Shown: positions 12,161 to 23,831 of the stretch, piece after piece
Position numbering within the stretch: position 1 is the first letter of the stretch
How the letters are laid out: every line of letters starts with the position of its first letter
Assembly: GCA_009746045.1 (NCBI GenBank)
Contig: RPFO01000003.1
Location: 26,001-90,000, forward strand
Origin: Mesostigma viride
Taxonomy: Eukaryota > Streptophyta > Mesostigmatophyceae > Mesostigmatales > Mesostigmataceae
Direction: 5' to 3'
Length of the DNA: 64,000 nt
The notes under the pieces: generated by a model
Database searches by the model: none
What the model was told of the DNA's origin: nothing
The model's input: only the letters and a program-made list of their open reading frames with translations
Translations under genes and position numbers: made by a program

Positions 12161-15100
12161 CTAATGGAAGATGCTGCTGACCGAGCTCTCGTCGTGGATG
12201 CGCCAGATGGCCTCCCCCAGCAGGTTGCCCACCGAGAGGATGGTCAGCTGGGGGAAGTACTTCTCGGGGGGCAGCGGGATGGTGTTGGTGATGATCACCT
12301 CCTGGAACACGCCCGAGGACAGCCGCTCAACCGCGGGCGGGCTGGGGTGGGTGGGTGGAGAACGAGATTCAAAGAGAGGGAGGAAGGAGGGAGGAGAAGA
12401 GAAGGAGGAAGAGGGAGAAAGAATATGCAGGAGAAAAGGGAGAAATAGATGGAGAAGTAGAGGGACTTGTGAAAGAAGGACAAAAAAGGACAAAAAGAAA
12501 AAGAGCAAGCAAAGGAGACGGCCGGTGTAGACCATACCACAGGGGGCAGGGAGTTGTGACAACTTGTCAGTGTCAGGGAAAAGACCAAACAGGCACATAC
12601 AATGAGGCAGCAGCAGGTTATCGAAACAAGACACATGGGACCGTTCAAGAACCCCAGGGCACATAGGAATCAGCACATAGGAATCAGCACATAGGAATCA
12701 GCACATAGGAATCAGCACATAGGAATCAAGGAGGAAAAGAACTGGGGTTGGGTGGGATGGGAGGAGCAGGGGTGGGAGTAGGGCACCACAAGGGCACCAC
12801 AAGGGCACCACCAAGGGAAAGGGGAGAGGAGGGGTGGGTGGGGGCTGAGGTGCTAAGCAGAGAGAACTGCAGGAACTGAGGGCCGATCAACCACGGTGCA
12901 GGAGGCTCACTTTCTACCCAAATTATGTGTAGTCCCTGCTGGTGAGACCATATTCCGGCGGCGGCAATCGATGCAAGCCCCTCACCTGAAGACGGCGTGC
13001 GTGCAGCAGGCGATGACCTCCCGCGCGCCATTGTCGTGTAATACGTGCGCGCCGTTGGCAATTGTGCCTGCAAACGCAAAGAGGTTAAGGGAGTCAAGGG
13101 CGTGAAGGGAGGTCAAGAGAGTCAAGCATGTGCATTACATTGTCAGGCACCCACATGACTTTCTCCAGTGTCGCACATGACACTGCCAAGCGTCACACCA
13201 CATCAAATCGCGACACCCAGTTCCGCAACCCGTTCTGAACGGTTTGTGGGCCACTGAACGATGCAGCGTTCTCTGCAGAAGTAGCTATGATGAGCGCCGC
13301 TGTGGCTTGCCTTCGGGCTTGATGGAGGGGTGTCTCTGGCCCCCCTTGGTATTATGTAGCAGTCAGGGATGCAAAGCACCTATACTTGTACTATGTATAG
13401 GCCCCCCTTGGTATTATGTAGCAGTCAGGGATGCAAAGCACCTATACTTGTATTATGTATAGGCCCCCCTTGGTATTATGTAGCAGTCAGGGATGCAAAG
13501 CACCTATACTTGTACTATGTATAGGCCCCCCTTGGTATTATGTAGCAGTCAGGGATGCAAAGCACCTATGCTTGTATTATTGTGCTCCGCGACTCCCCAA
13601 CGGGAGCGTGGGATTAAAATGCTCTGGGGTATGGGGAGAGACCAGCCTGTAAGGCAACAAGGGCTAAACGAGGCCCCATGCTCACCGGCACTGTCGACCA
13701 TGTCGTCCACCCCAACACATGCAGCACCCACCGCCGCCCCTACCACATGAGCCTTACATGAAAATCTCCCATGCCCCATACTCACCAGCGGTGTCAATCA
13801 TGTCGTCCACCATCACCGCCACCTTGCCCTTGACGTCACCGATCAAGTTCATCACCTGCGCATGTCACAAGGGACGAGGAGAGGCATGCAGCGTTTAGAC
13901 CACACAATCGGTAAGTGAGGATCACCTCACGAGGGCTGGCAGGAGAGCAAGAAGACACCATCCAAGCAGCCAGCTTAGGAATGGCATTCGACAAAGATAA
14001 TCAACTGTGAAGCCCACGCACATTGGCGGCGGAGGTAGACATGGGCTTGCGAGAGCCTACAGTTACGTACTGTCTCATTGATACTTGGAGAGGCCCATCA
14101 TCAAAGCACGCCACGCACAAGGGGGACGAGAGGCAAAGCATCGCAACCATGGGCAGGCACTGGAAAGGCTTCGGCCTTAGATAAAAGCAAGAGCGCTGGT
14201 GCGCCCCCCCACAATGCCCATGCCAGCCAAATGCTAACCAAAACAGGAAGACCATGCTTCCCCCCCCCTCCCCACCCAAAACAACAGTTACCACGCACCC
14301 CACCACCCACCCACCCACCTCGGCCACGTTGTGCCCCTGTCGCCGCTTGTCGATGATGGCCAGCGGCGCGTCCGACAGTTTCTTGGCAAATGCACGCGCG
14401 CGCGCCACGCCGCCCACGTCGGGGGAGACGACGACGACGTCGTCCGATTTGAGCAGCTTGCTGGCGAGGTAGTCCAAGATGACGGGCTGCGTGTGTGTGA
14501 GGGAAAGGGGGGTGGGGGAGAACAGGCCAAAGGGTAGGACCAAGGAGGGAACTTAAGCATATTGCTGGCCACATAGTCCAGGATGACGGGCTGCGTGTGA
14601 ATACCAGCAAGAGGGAGGTGGGAAAGGGAGGGAGGAATCATGGCTCTTAGAAGTTGGCCTAGTCTGGGTTGACAGGCTGGTGTGGATACAGGAAAGGGAG
14701 CGTGGGGACAGCGAGGGAGTAGGAGTGACAAGAAACTGCACTCTCACTAGTGACCCCTGCTTGTCGGCAGCAGTGGTACGAAAGCAGAATCTTGCAAGTT
14801 ACCCCTGATTGCAGGGCAAGTTGTCCACGATAACATGTTGGTGTGGATACGAGGAAAGGACGACGGGCTGTGTGCAGGAGAGGTGATTGATTTAAAGCAC
14901 AAGGGGGGCAGGGGGGGAGGGGTTAGGAGGGCAGTGGAGGGAAAGACGGGAGGGGAGGCCGACCACCAAGCGATTACCGCCGAATTTTTGATAGAATGCC
15001 TGCCCGCAGCGCCCACATTCCTCTCGCCCGTACAGGCCCTCACCTGCCCCCGCATGTGGTCCACATCCACTCACCTGCCCCCACACGTGGTCCACATCCA

Positions 15101-16955
15101 CTCACCTGCCCCTGCACGTGGTCCACCGGGATGTCGAAGTAGCCCATCGCCTGGCCCGAGTGCAGGTCCAGCAGCAGCACGCGGTTGGCGCCCGCCTCAG
15201 TGATCAGGTTGGCCATCAGCTTGGCTGCGATGGATTCGCGGCCTGACATCTGTTCGCAAGAGAATCCGGTTATACGGGCATATACATATGCCAGCATGTA
15301 CGAGCATATGCATATATCAGCATCAAGTCTAGGGGCACACGCAACGTGCGTCAGCGTCGCCCGCTTTCCCCCCCCCCCCCCCCCCCCCCCCCCGCCCCCC
15401 CCGCCCCCTTCCCCTCCACTCACCTTACAATTGGCAAAACAGACAAGGACGGCGGTGATAATAGCTACTCACTATGGATGCATCGCTTACAATATAAAGT
15501 ACACATAGGAAATTTAACCCCTCACCCCCTCACCTTTCGTTCCCTCTACACTACAGTACACCCCCGACCGCCGGTGTCTGAACCCCCCCCCCCCCCGTAC
15601 CTTGCGGTCGCTCTCCACTACAGTACACGTAGGGCCTTCTCTGACCCCCCACCCTACCCACTGACCTTGCGGTCGGCGCGCGCGTATCCAAAGTAGGGGA
15701 TCACAGCGGTGATAGTGCGCGCCGACGCCCGCTTGCACGCGTCGATCATGACCAGCAGCTCCATCATGTTGTCGTTCGCGGGCGGGCAGGTCGGCTGGAC
15801 GAGGAATACGTCGCACCCGCGGATGCTCTCGTTGATCTTCACGTAGATCTCCCCGTCTGCAAACCGCTTGATCTTGCACGATCCGAGCTCCATGCCCAGG
15901 TAGGCCGCGATCTCCTGCGAATACATGAATATGATGAAAGTAAATACAATATTCGAATTAGAGTTAGTTAGTACCACGGCAGCTCTATGCCCAGGTAGGT
16001 CGCGATCGCCTGCGACATGACAGTAATGTTGACATTGATAGGTGCGACGATAATTAGTGACACGGCAGCTCCATGCCCAGGGAGGGAGGGAGGGAGGGAG
16101 GGAGGGAGGGGGGAGGGAGGGAGGGAGGGGGGGGGGGGGGGGGGGAGGGAGAAAAGATTGTGGGTCTGTGCATGGGGGAGTAAATATGCAGAGAGTAAAT
16201 GAGATTGTTCATTCTCAGTGTCAAAGGGGCAACTTTGTCAGCGTCAAAGGGGCAAGTTAGGGTTACGCCAGGGTAAAGCGCGTTGTCCAGCAGCATTCGC
16301 TTCCCTTGGAGCCACGCTGGAAGTGCATGCGCGCAAGAGACGAGGGCAGCCCGAAAACAGGAGAAATATGATAGGCCCAGCCTACACAAAATCCTCTCCC
16401 TTCCAAAAGGAAGAGAATGGGAAGGGAAGGAGGGAAGGAAGGAGGGAAGGAAGGAAGGAAGGAAGGGAGGAAGGGAATGGGCTGCATGCTATTTGACCAC
16501 CCAATAGAGGCATGTCACTAGCCAATGTGTGGCCCACGTGATATAGTGCAGGGTTGCATAAAAGAAACGATTCCCCATCTCAACATCACTCCTTAAACCT
16601 GCCGTACTGTGACCGCTGGTATCCCACCGAGGTGGGCAAAGCTACTGCTGCCTCCCACAGCACATGTTTGCATCGGAAGAGTGCTAAATACAGGTACTCC
16701 CATCACAGGTGTGAAGTGCCAAGATAAACAGAGGCCGACGGATCGATCAATGGAGGGGGCGGGACGTGTCCGCGTCACCATGTATTGCCGTATCGCGTGG
16801 CCACGTACCTCTGTGAGTGGCTGGTTGGATGTCCCGGAGAATATCCGCAGCCTGTGCTTGTCCTTCGGGAGGTCGCGATGGCCCGCATTTTCATAATAAC
16901 TAGGAGGATATTGTAGCTCGTTTGGAGGAAGGTGAAGGCCGGATGCTTGGCTCAT
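12161..16955 (-). CDS. Ribose-phosphate pyrophosphokinase (PRPP synthetase), 7 exons
   Basis: Transfers pyrophosphate from ATP to ribose 5-phosphate to make PRPP for nucleotide, histidine and tryptophan synthesis. Exons in order: 16955-16809, 15914-15666, 15249-15106, 14486-14319, 13855-13786, 13067-12986, 12341-12161. They total 1041 nt (346 aa), in frame, all GT-AG. Visible motifs are [10 protein letters not shown] near the N-terminus, [41 protein letters not shown] (plant-type) and the PRPP loop [14 protein letters not shown]. The ATG at 16955 leaves about 27 residues before the conserved start, too short for a clear transit peptide, so a cytosolic enzyme is likely. Introns are unusually repeat-rich and contain copies of exon edges. 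It is divergent from WDR3 across 1.3 kb. Confidence 0.95.
12659..12728. repeat. 14-bp tandem repeat in PRPP synthetase intron 6
   Basis: Five near-perfect copies of ACATAGGAATCAGC in the intron between the last two exons. No other function is evident. Confidence 0.95.
13338..13580. repeat. 62-bp tandem repeat in PRPP synthetase intron 5
   Basis: Copies begin at 13338, 13400, 13462 and 13524, exactly 62 bp apart. The array ends directly against a LINE 3' hairpin relic (13588-13608), which lacks its tail. Confidence 0.95.
13581..13612 (+). mobile_element. LINE 3'-end relic in an intron
   Basis: Contains the CTCCC/GGGAG stem with CAAC loop found at the end of the full-length LINE, flanked by CG/CG instead of GTG/CAC. 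There is no AT tail and no upstream LINE sequence. It is either a very short insertion or a remnant. Confidence 0.55.
15039..15131. repeat. 31-bp triplication of the exon 3 donor edge (PRPP synthetase)
   Basis: Units start at 15039, 15070 and 15101. Each carries, on the minus strand, the codons for VDHV and a CAG|GTGAG donor. The one at 15101 is the donor that keeps the protein in frame (exon end 15106). The other two lie in the intron as potential decoy donors. Confidence 0.9.
15368..15412. repeat. Poly-C tract in PRPP synthetase intron 2
   Basis: A long C run with a few interruptions, within the intron between exons 2 and 3. A second C run lies at about 15583-15597. No function is evident. 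Confidence 0.9.
16078..16146. repeat. (GGGA)n plus poly-G tract in PRPP synthetase intron 1
   Basis: GGGA repeats that grow out of a decayed copy of the exon 2 edge (CCATGCCCAGG, about 16071) and end in a G run. A (GGAA)n tract follows at about 16424-16468 in the same intron. Confidence 0.9.
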
Positions 16956-18280
16956 AGGGTTGAAATTGTTGTTGAGGTCATGTTGGATGACCGCGCAACA
17001 TTTCTGATGATGATGATTGATGCAAAAGACCCAAGAATGCCCAGGCAAATTCACAGGCCGAATGCGAATGTGAAAACTTTAGCATAACATGATGTATAAA
17101 TCCAAATCCCTACAATTGAGAAACACAGTGCGTTCACAATTCTCATATCTGTGGGATTCTAAACACACAATCAACTATCCAGGGGTGGCTATCAATACGT
17201 AGCAATGTGGACAGCTGGGCGGGTGCAGCCTGGCTCACCAATGATTTAGATCGTGGGCACGCCCGCGATGCTCCATGGAAGACACTTGCCAGGTCCGGTA
17301 TCCTGGCAAGGCCTACCCCAGATGGCTTGGCCACAGACTTCTGACGGCATCGCGTAGACGCCGGGTCCGCACGCGCGTCTCTGCGTACTGCATACTTTAC
17401 GGCCGTCGTCGACGCTTGTAAAGAGACGCACTGCAGCATTTCTACGGCCACCATTTCATATCGTGCGGGGGCAGTAATTTAGCGTCTACAACGGAACACT
17501 AGGAACCATGACGTGAGATGGTAGTAATGGCTGCGCCCAGCTACGTTCGCTGACTCCTTTAAGGGGACGCTGTCGTCGGCATTTCGCTCGCACGCAACCG
17601 CATAGGGGCCACACCATGCAAGCCTAATTGCGGCGCAGCGGTCGCGGGGTCTCTAAGTAGGGACCCGTACTAGGGACTCCTACTCGCCAAGATCTTTTTC
17701 CCGGGCAAACATAACCGGAAACCCAGACCGCAAGACCGGACACTATTTGCTAGCAAACCGAGCGTTCGGAACACCAACGGGCACCAGCGGGTCTACGTGG
17801 CAACGCGCCCGGAGTGAGGTCAATTGGCAGGAACTTGCGCGTCTTGTGTAACGACGGGCCCGCCATTTGCCGCGCCAGATCACTGGCAGCAGATGCCCGC
17901 CACCCGAATTAAAAGTACTTTTGCCGCGCAAATGCAACGCGCCCACGCCGCGCCAAGAATTGTGGATGTAGATACCGTTGTGACGTGGGTTATCATGCTG
18001 GCATCTGCAGGTCGTGGCAGCCGCCAGGAGGCAGGTATTTGCAAGCGCGTCCCGACTGCCGCCAACGTAAATCGACGAAATGCCATGGAGGAGGTCGCAA
18101 CGGTGCCAGGCGCTGTAGCGTGCAATGATGCACACTGGAAGGCTGCACAATGTTCCCAGCTCCGTGACGTAGTGCCAATTGTGCAGTAAGTAGTAGTATG
18201 TGTCAAGGAGCAATGGGCTTGCCTGGGTTATTTGGCGTTACCATGAAAATCGGTTAGAGCGACCAAGTGCAAGGGGAACC
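16956..18280. promoter_or_regulatory. Head-to-head intergenic region, PRPP synthetase / WDR3
   Basis: About 1.3 kb between the divergent start codons at 16955 (minus) and 18281 (plus). It must hold both 5' UTRs and promoters. No motif can be assigned with confidence. A bidirectional promoter is an inference from the layout only. Confidence 0.4.
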
Positions 18281-21200
18281 ATGGTGAAGGCGTACCTGCG
18301 GTATGAGCCCGCTGCTTCCTTTGGCGTCGTGACATCTACTAATTGTAATGTCCTTTTCGATACCAGCGGGAAGCTCCTTATTTCTGCAGCTTTAGAAAAC
18401 ACCATCGTGTGGAACGCCAAGCAAGGGGCGGCCATTCAGACTTTGCGGGTTGGTGCCACCTCCGACGGGTCAGTGAGCACCGGCAGCCGCGCGGCGGAAG
18501 TCACGGCGCTCGCGCGCCCCGGGAAAGGCTCCCAGATCGCGGCCGGCTACGCGGATGGCACGATCCGGCTCTGGAACATCGACGAAGGCTCCTGCGACGT
18601 CGTATTCTCCGGGCACAAGGGCGCGGTGTCCTGCCTCCGCTACAGCGCCGACGGCTCGCTGCTGGCGTCCGGCGGAAACGATACGGACATCGTCGTCTGG
18701 GACGTGGCCGCCGAGACCGGCCTGTACCGGCTGCGCGCCCACAAGGACCAGGTCACCGACCTCGTCTTCGTCAAGGGCAACGCCTTCCTCGTGAGCTCGT
18801 CGAAAGACACGCAGCTCCGCGTGTGGGAACTGGCGCTGCAGCACTGCGTGCAGGTGGTCGTGGGCCACAGGGGGGAAATCTGGTCCCTGGACCGAGACCC
18901 AGAGGGCCGGAGACTCATAACAGGGTCCTCGGATGGTGAGCTGCGACTGTACAAGATCCTGAGCGGCCAGGAGCCGGCCACGGTGGCGGGTGGGGCAGTG
19001 CCGGATGCCACCACGGGGGCCACACCGGGCGGCGGCAAGAATAAACGCAAGCATGCGGTTGACCATCCTGGGACCGCTGACGATGGCGGCGACCTGGCGG
19101 CGGTGACGGGCGACCGCATCATGCTGGAGGCTGTCGGGTCCATCAAGCTCCAGTCCAAGGAGCGTGTGGTCACTCTACGCTACAATGACTCTGGCAGCCT
19201 GCTGGGCTGCCAGGTGGCCGGCAAGTCCCTGGAGGTGTTCCGTGTGCACGACGACGTGGCGGCGCTGCGTCGCGCCAAGCGGCGTTGGAAGCGCAAGAAG
19301 GAGAAAGCGGCCCACAAGGGAGCCGTGGGGGGTGGGGACGCGGATGCCAGTAGCAGGCACGCGCTTCACGACGGCAGCAGTAAACACCACGCATCCGCGG
19401 AAGAGCTCGCCGGGGCGGCAGGCATGGTTGCGGGGGGGGGAGTGACAGAGGACAATAACGAGAATGTTATTCTGGCAACTGATGAGATCAGCCCATTCCA
19501 TGTCCTCCGCCTGCCCCACAAGATCCATTCCTTTGCGTTTGGCCCCGGGGCTCCCCACGGCCAGCGCGGCGGCGGCAGTGGCGGCGGCCAAAGTAATGCC
19601 GGCGGCGCTGTGGCCACGCTGGGCCTTGCCACGCACAACAACACCCTGCAGGTGTACGAGCTCAGGGGGTCCCTGGATGGGGGCGGCGACGACGCCCCCG
19701 CCGACGCGGTCCACTCCCACTCGATCGAGCACCCAGGACACCGGTCGGACATCCGTGCGCTGGCGTTAAGCTCCGACGACTCGCTGCTCCTTTCGCTCTC
19801 GCACAACGCGGCCAAGATATGGAACCCAAGGACGAGCGCTTGCCTTCGCACACTGGACTCCGGGTACGGGCTCTGTGGCCTGTTCGTTCCAGGGAACCGG
19901 CAGGTAGTTGTGGGCACCAAGACGGGCCAGTTGCAGCTGTTCGATGTTGGCGGGGCCGCGCTCCTGGAGAGCCTCGACGGCGCACATGACGGCGCCGTGT
20001 GGGCGCTCGCGGGGCTTCCCGGCACAAAGGGGTTTGTCTCAGGATCTGCGGACAAGACGGTCAAGTTTTGGGAGTATGCGATGGTGGAGGTGGAGCCCGA
20101 GGGGGGGGGGAAGCGGGGGTGTCGGAAGAGGGGAAGAAGGGAAAGAAGGGCAAGAGTGGAAAAGGGGGGGACGCGAATGGTGAGGTGAACGGGGATGGGA
20201 AAAATGAGGCTCCCCGCCCTCAGCGGCTGAGCCTCGTTAACGCAAAGACGATGACGATGACGGATGACGTCCTGTGCGTGCGCGTGAGCCCCGACGGGCG
20301 CCACCTGGCGGTCTCCCTCCTCGACAGCACGATCAAGATCTTCTTCGTCGACTCGCTCAAGTTCTTCCTGTCGCTCTATGGCCACAAGCTTCCCGTGCTC
20401 GGGATGGACATCTCATCCGATGGGACGCTTCTGGCATCCGGGTCAGCGGACAAGACGCTCAAGATCTGGGGGCTTGACTTCGGGGACTGCCACCGGTCGC
20501 TCTTTGCGCACTCGGACAGCGTCATGGCGGTGGCCTTTGTCAAGAACACACACTACCTGTTCACCGCGGGCAAGGACAAGACAGTCAAATACTGGGACGC
20601 GGACAAGTTTGAGGAGCTGCTGGTCCTGGATGGCCACCATTCAGAGGTGTGGTGCCTGGCCGTGTCGCGGCTGGGGGATTTTGTCGTATCGGGCTCGCAT
20701 GACAGGTCGCTGCGCCGGTGGCAGCGGACCGAGGAGCCCTTCTTCGTGGAGGAGGAGCAGGAGAAGCGCCTCGAGTCGCTATTCGAGGCGGGGCTAGGGG
20801 ACGGCGAGGGTGCGGCAGGTGCGGGGGACGCAGGGGTGGCGGGGAAGGGCGTTGCGGCCGAGGGGATTGTTAGCGTGGCGCGCCGCACGCAGGAATCGGT
20901 CAACGCGGCCGACGCGCTGGCGGACGCGTTGGAGATGGCGGCATTAGAGAGCGAGCGGTTGGAGGCGGAGGCGTCGAAGCTCAGGGAGAAGGAGGGGGGG
21001 GCAAAGGAGGGGAAGAAGAAGGGGGGAGCCAAGGGCAAGGGGGACCTGTTGACCGGCGGCAAGAAGAAGGGCGATTCCTCTGGAGTCTTGGGCAAGGAGA
21101 CAGGAGGGGGGGATGAGGAGGACGAGGAGGGGGGTGTTGATGGGGAGCGGGCGGGTGATAAGGACAAGGCCAAGGCCCCTGCGATTGCCCCTAACCCGCT

Positions 21201-21783
21201 CATGATGGGCCTGGGACCCTCGGCCTACATCCTGAGTAAGCTGGTGGCGGTGCGCAGCAGCGACCTGGAGCAGGCGCTCCTCCTGCTCCCCTTCACGTCC
21301 GCGCTGACGCTCCTGACCTACCTGTGCGGGTGGCTCGAGGCGGGGGGGGTGGACGCCGGTGCCGGCCGCCTGCAGCGCCAGCAGCAGCACCTGGAGCTGC
21401 TGGCGCGCGTGGCTGTGCTCCTGTTGCGCCTGCACCAGCGCCAGCTGTCGGCGACCCCGGCGGCACGGCCGACGCTTGTCCGCCTGCACGCGTCGCTGCG
21501 CCCTGCGCTCCAGGGGCTCAAGGACTGCGTCGGGTACAACCTCGCGGCGGTCGCGCACGTGCAGGGTGCGCTCGCGGCGAGGGGCAACATGCGGCTGTTC
21601 GAGGACGCGGACGACAAGGTGAGGGAGGTGCGGCGCCAGCTGGCAGAGGTGGGCGCGCTCGGGGACGCGGAGAGGCAGGCGCAGAAGCGGCGCAAGCGGC
21701 AGAAGGAAGGCAAGGAGAAGCGCAAGGCCGAGGCAGAGGCTGCAGGGAAGATCAAGGGGAAAGGGAAGGAGAAGGCCAAATGA
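18281..21783 (+). CDS. WDR3/UTP12 (Dip2) WD40 protein, intronless, one frameshift at a G10 run
   Basis: Component of the UTP-B part of the small-subunit processome, acting in the nucleolus on pre-18S rRNA. The ATG at 18281 is chosen because MVKAYLRYEPAASFGVV matches the family N-terminus; an in-frame ATG 81 nt upstream does not. WD-type blades include IRLWNIDEG, IVVWDVAAE, LRVWELAL, AKIWNPRT, VKFWEYA, LKIWGLDFG and VKYWDADK. The C-terminal UTP12 domain is around LGPSAYILSKLVAVRSSDLE. The total is about 1166 aa, longer than the usual ~940, because of Gly/Lys/Glu-rich insertions. The frame changes by one base in a G10 run (20101-20110). The downstream frame supplies the remaining blades and the C-domain. 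This may be a homopolymer sequencing error or a real lesion. Confidence 0.92.
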
Positions 21784-22429
21784 TAGGGCCTATTAAGTTG
21801 ATAGAAATGACGATGGTGGACAGCAATGTAGGCTGATGGAAAGGATTGCATGGGACGAGGAAACGAGGAAGGCTCGTGGGTTGTATGAGTTTAGACGACA
21901 GCACTCGTGGAGGGGTACGAGGTTGGCATGGAAGCCAACCTCATCGGCGGCTTTTTTGTCGGTCTCCATTCTTGCAAGGCAACTGAAGTACGAGAAACAG
22001 AAAGGTGAATGCTCATCTGAATGCTGGAGATCTGGTTGCCTGGTTGAAGCAGACATGCGTCAAGCTGCATGTGTTCTCGACAAAGAGGCGTTTTCTATTG
22101 GCAGTAATAGGCATGGCCACGGGCTGGGTGTACTTGGTAATACCACTGTATTTATTTTTGTCCTTGGTCTCTAGGCTTTTGAATCAATTGTGACACGGTC
22201 CCATTGGGAGCCGCAGACCACACAGCTAGGCTTGCATTTGTTAAAATGCATGATTAGCATATTTAGTGAGATAACTGGTTGTCTCCTTGAGATAACTGGC
22301 TGCCGTACACAGCATTCAAAAACAAGACAATCTGGTTATTAAAATAGGAGGTCCCATGATGCAGCTGAGCATGTGCAGACATGGCTTGATTGCCTGGCAA
22401 GACTATTAGCAATTAGCAGGCCCATGAGA
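21784..22429. other. WDR3 downstream region
   Basis: No gene seen. 22364-22402 is a ~39-bp scrap of LINE ORF2 sequence (around the QTWLDCL codons) with no recognisable tail. Confidence 0.5.
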
Positions 22430-23413
22430 TTAGCGTGTATACATACTCCGCGACTTTCACCACTTCAGTTTTTACGGTGACGGACTGCAATATACGAGAA
22501 CGCTCATAACTTTTGCCTCCGGTAATGAAATTACACCGGGTTGGTTGCAATAGAATCGTCTTCTCAAGACGAACACGCTGATATAATTTTCGGCAGCCAT
22601 CGCCAAAGATTTCGCAAGCTATCGACATCGGCCTGCCCAGCAGATCTCGCTATTTTTCAGCACGATATGGCGGCCTCCCGCACGTGATCAGTGCGCCTGC
22701 GCCCCCAACATCGTATAGGTGCTATATTAAGCGTAGATATGGAGGCCCCCGCACCGTCTTCGGCCCTTGTCGCCGAATCTCTTGATGCCAAAATTGCCGC
22801 GGGCCCCCCCTCCGCCTCCACCGACTCCATCACCGCCCAGCTCCGCGACATCGACCAGCACCTTAAGGACAATGCCATCGCCATCGAGGCCCTGCAGAAC
22901 ACCGCAGGCCTCACCGCCCAGGCGGTGAAGGACATTGCCGCCATGCAAGCCAGCCCCTGCTGGCCTGGCCGGCGATGCTCCTCCCATCACGACCTGCCGG
23001 GCGGACATGCTTTAAGCAACACACCACCTCCACCACCTCCGCCGTCACAGCCCAGCTCCAGCGGCAGACGCTTGACCTCCGCGAGGAGGCCGAGCTCGCC
23101 AAGCGCAGCCTCAATGTCATCGTCAAGAACTTCGACATGGAGGAAGGTGAGAATTCCGAGAAGCTTACGCGTGCGCAAGCCCCTGGGCAAGATCGAGAAA
23201 CAGGACCTGTTCAAGCTAGGTCCTCGTCCTTCCTGTTCTCACGTATCGGGGGCCGAGACGTGGACCCTCACCGCCGACCTGGCCTGCAAGCTGGACGGCG
23301 CGGTCACCAACATGCTGCGTTCCATTTTCAGAGTAGGATACGCTGCTCATGTCCGCAATGAGGACCTGTACCAGGGCATGCCATATCAAATTAATTAATT
23401 AATTAATTAGGAA

Positions 23414-23436
23414 CATAACTCCGTTGGGAGTATATG
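23414..23436 (-). other. Half-LINE 3' hairpin (ACTCC/GGAGT type)
   Basis: Closing pair A-T, loop CAAC, outer CAT/ATG pairs, next to the AATT tail. Same fold as at 32476-32498 and 42139-42161. Confidence 0.75.
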
Positions 23437-23831
23437 TAGCACATAGCCCTGAGAAGGGGCATATGAGCCTATAATACATTCTAAGCTACTTCCTGCAAGG
23501 GTGGGAATGTAAACAACACTTGCTCTAGGTGCACCAGGGCACCCGCACCCTCATGGTCTATCACGCTATGCCCGGGTAAGGGGGGAGCATGCCTGTGAGG
23601 GGGAAGATCATCATGGCTATACAAGAGCTATGGCATGGCTTCTCAGCAGAGAGTGACTCCCTGCATGGGCACAACATTACTAAATAAGGCTAGGCATCGT
23701 CTGGAGTGTGGCACATCATAGGCACACATGTACATGACTAAAAAGGCTAGGCCTCAGCTGGTATAGTGCCTGTAGTAGGCGGGCATGTACAAGGCCACTG
23801 TCTAACTATTCTACACTACTGCTGTATTCCC

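Noticed and set aside
11217-12180. Several overlapping open frames of 60-150 codons
   Set aside because: They occur in GC-rich sequence in multiple frames with no conserved motif, splice signals or family resemblance.
13338-13580. CRISPR-like array
   Set aside because: The repeats are contiguous 62-bp units without variable spacers, inside a eukaryotic intron.
18200-18280. Upstream in-frame ATG as WDR3 start
   Set aside because: It adds 27 residues with no family similarity; the ATG at 18281 matches the conserved N-terminus.
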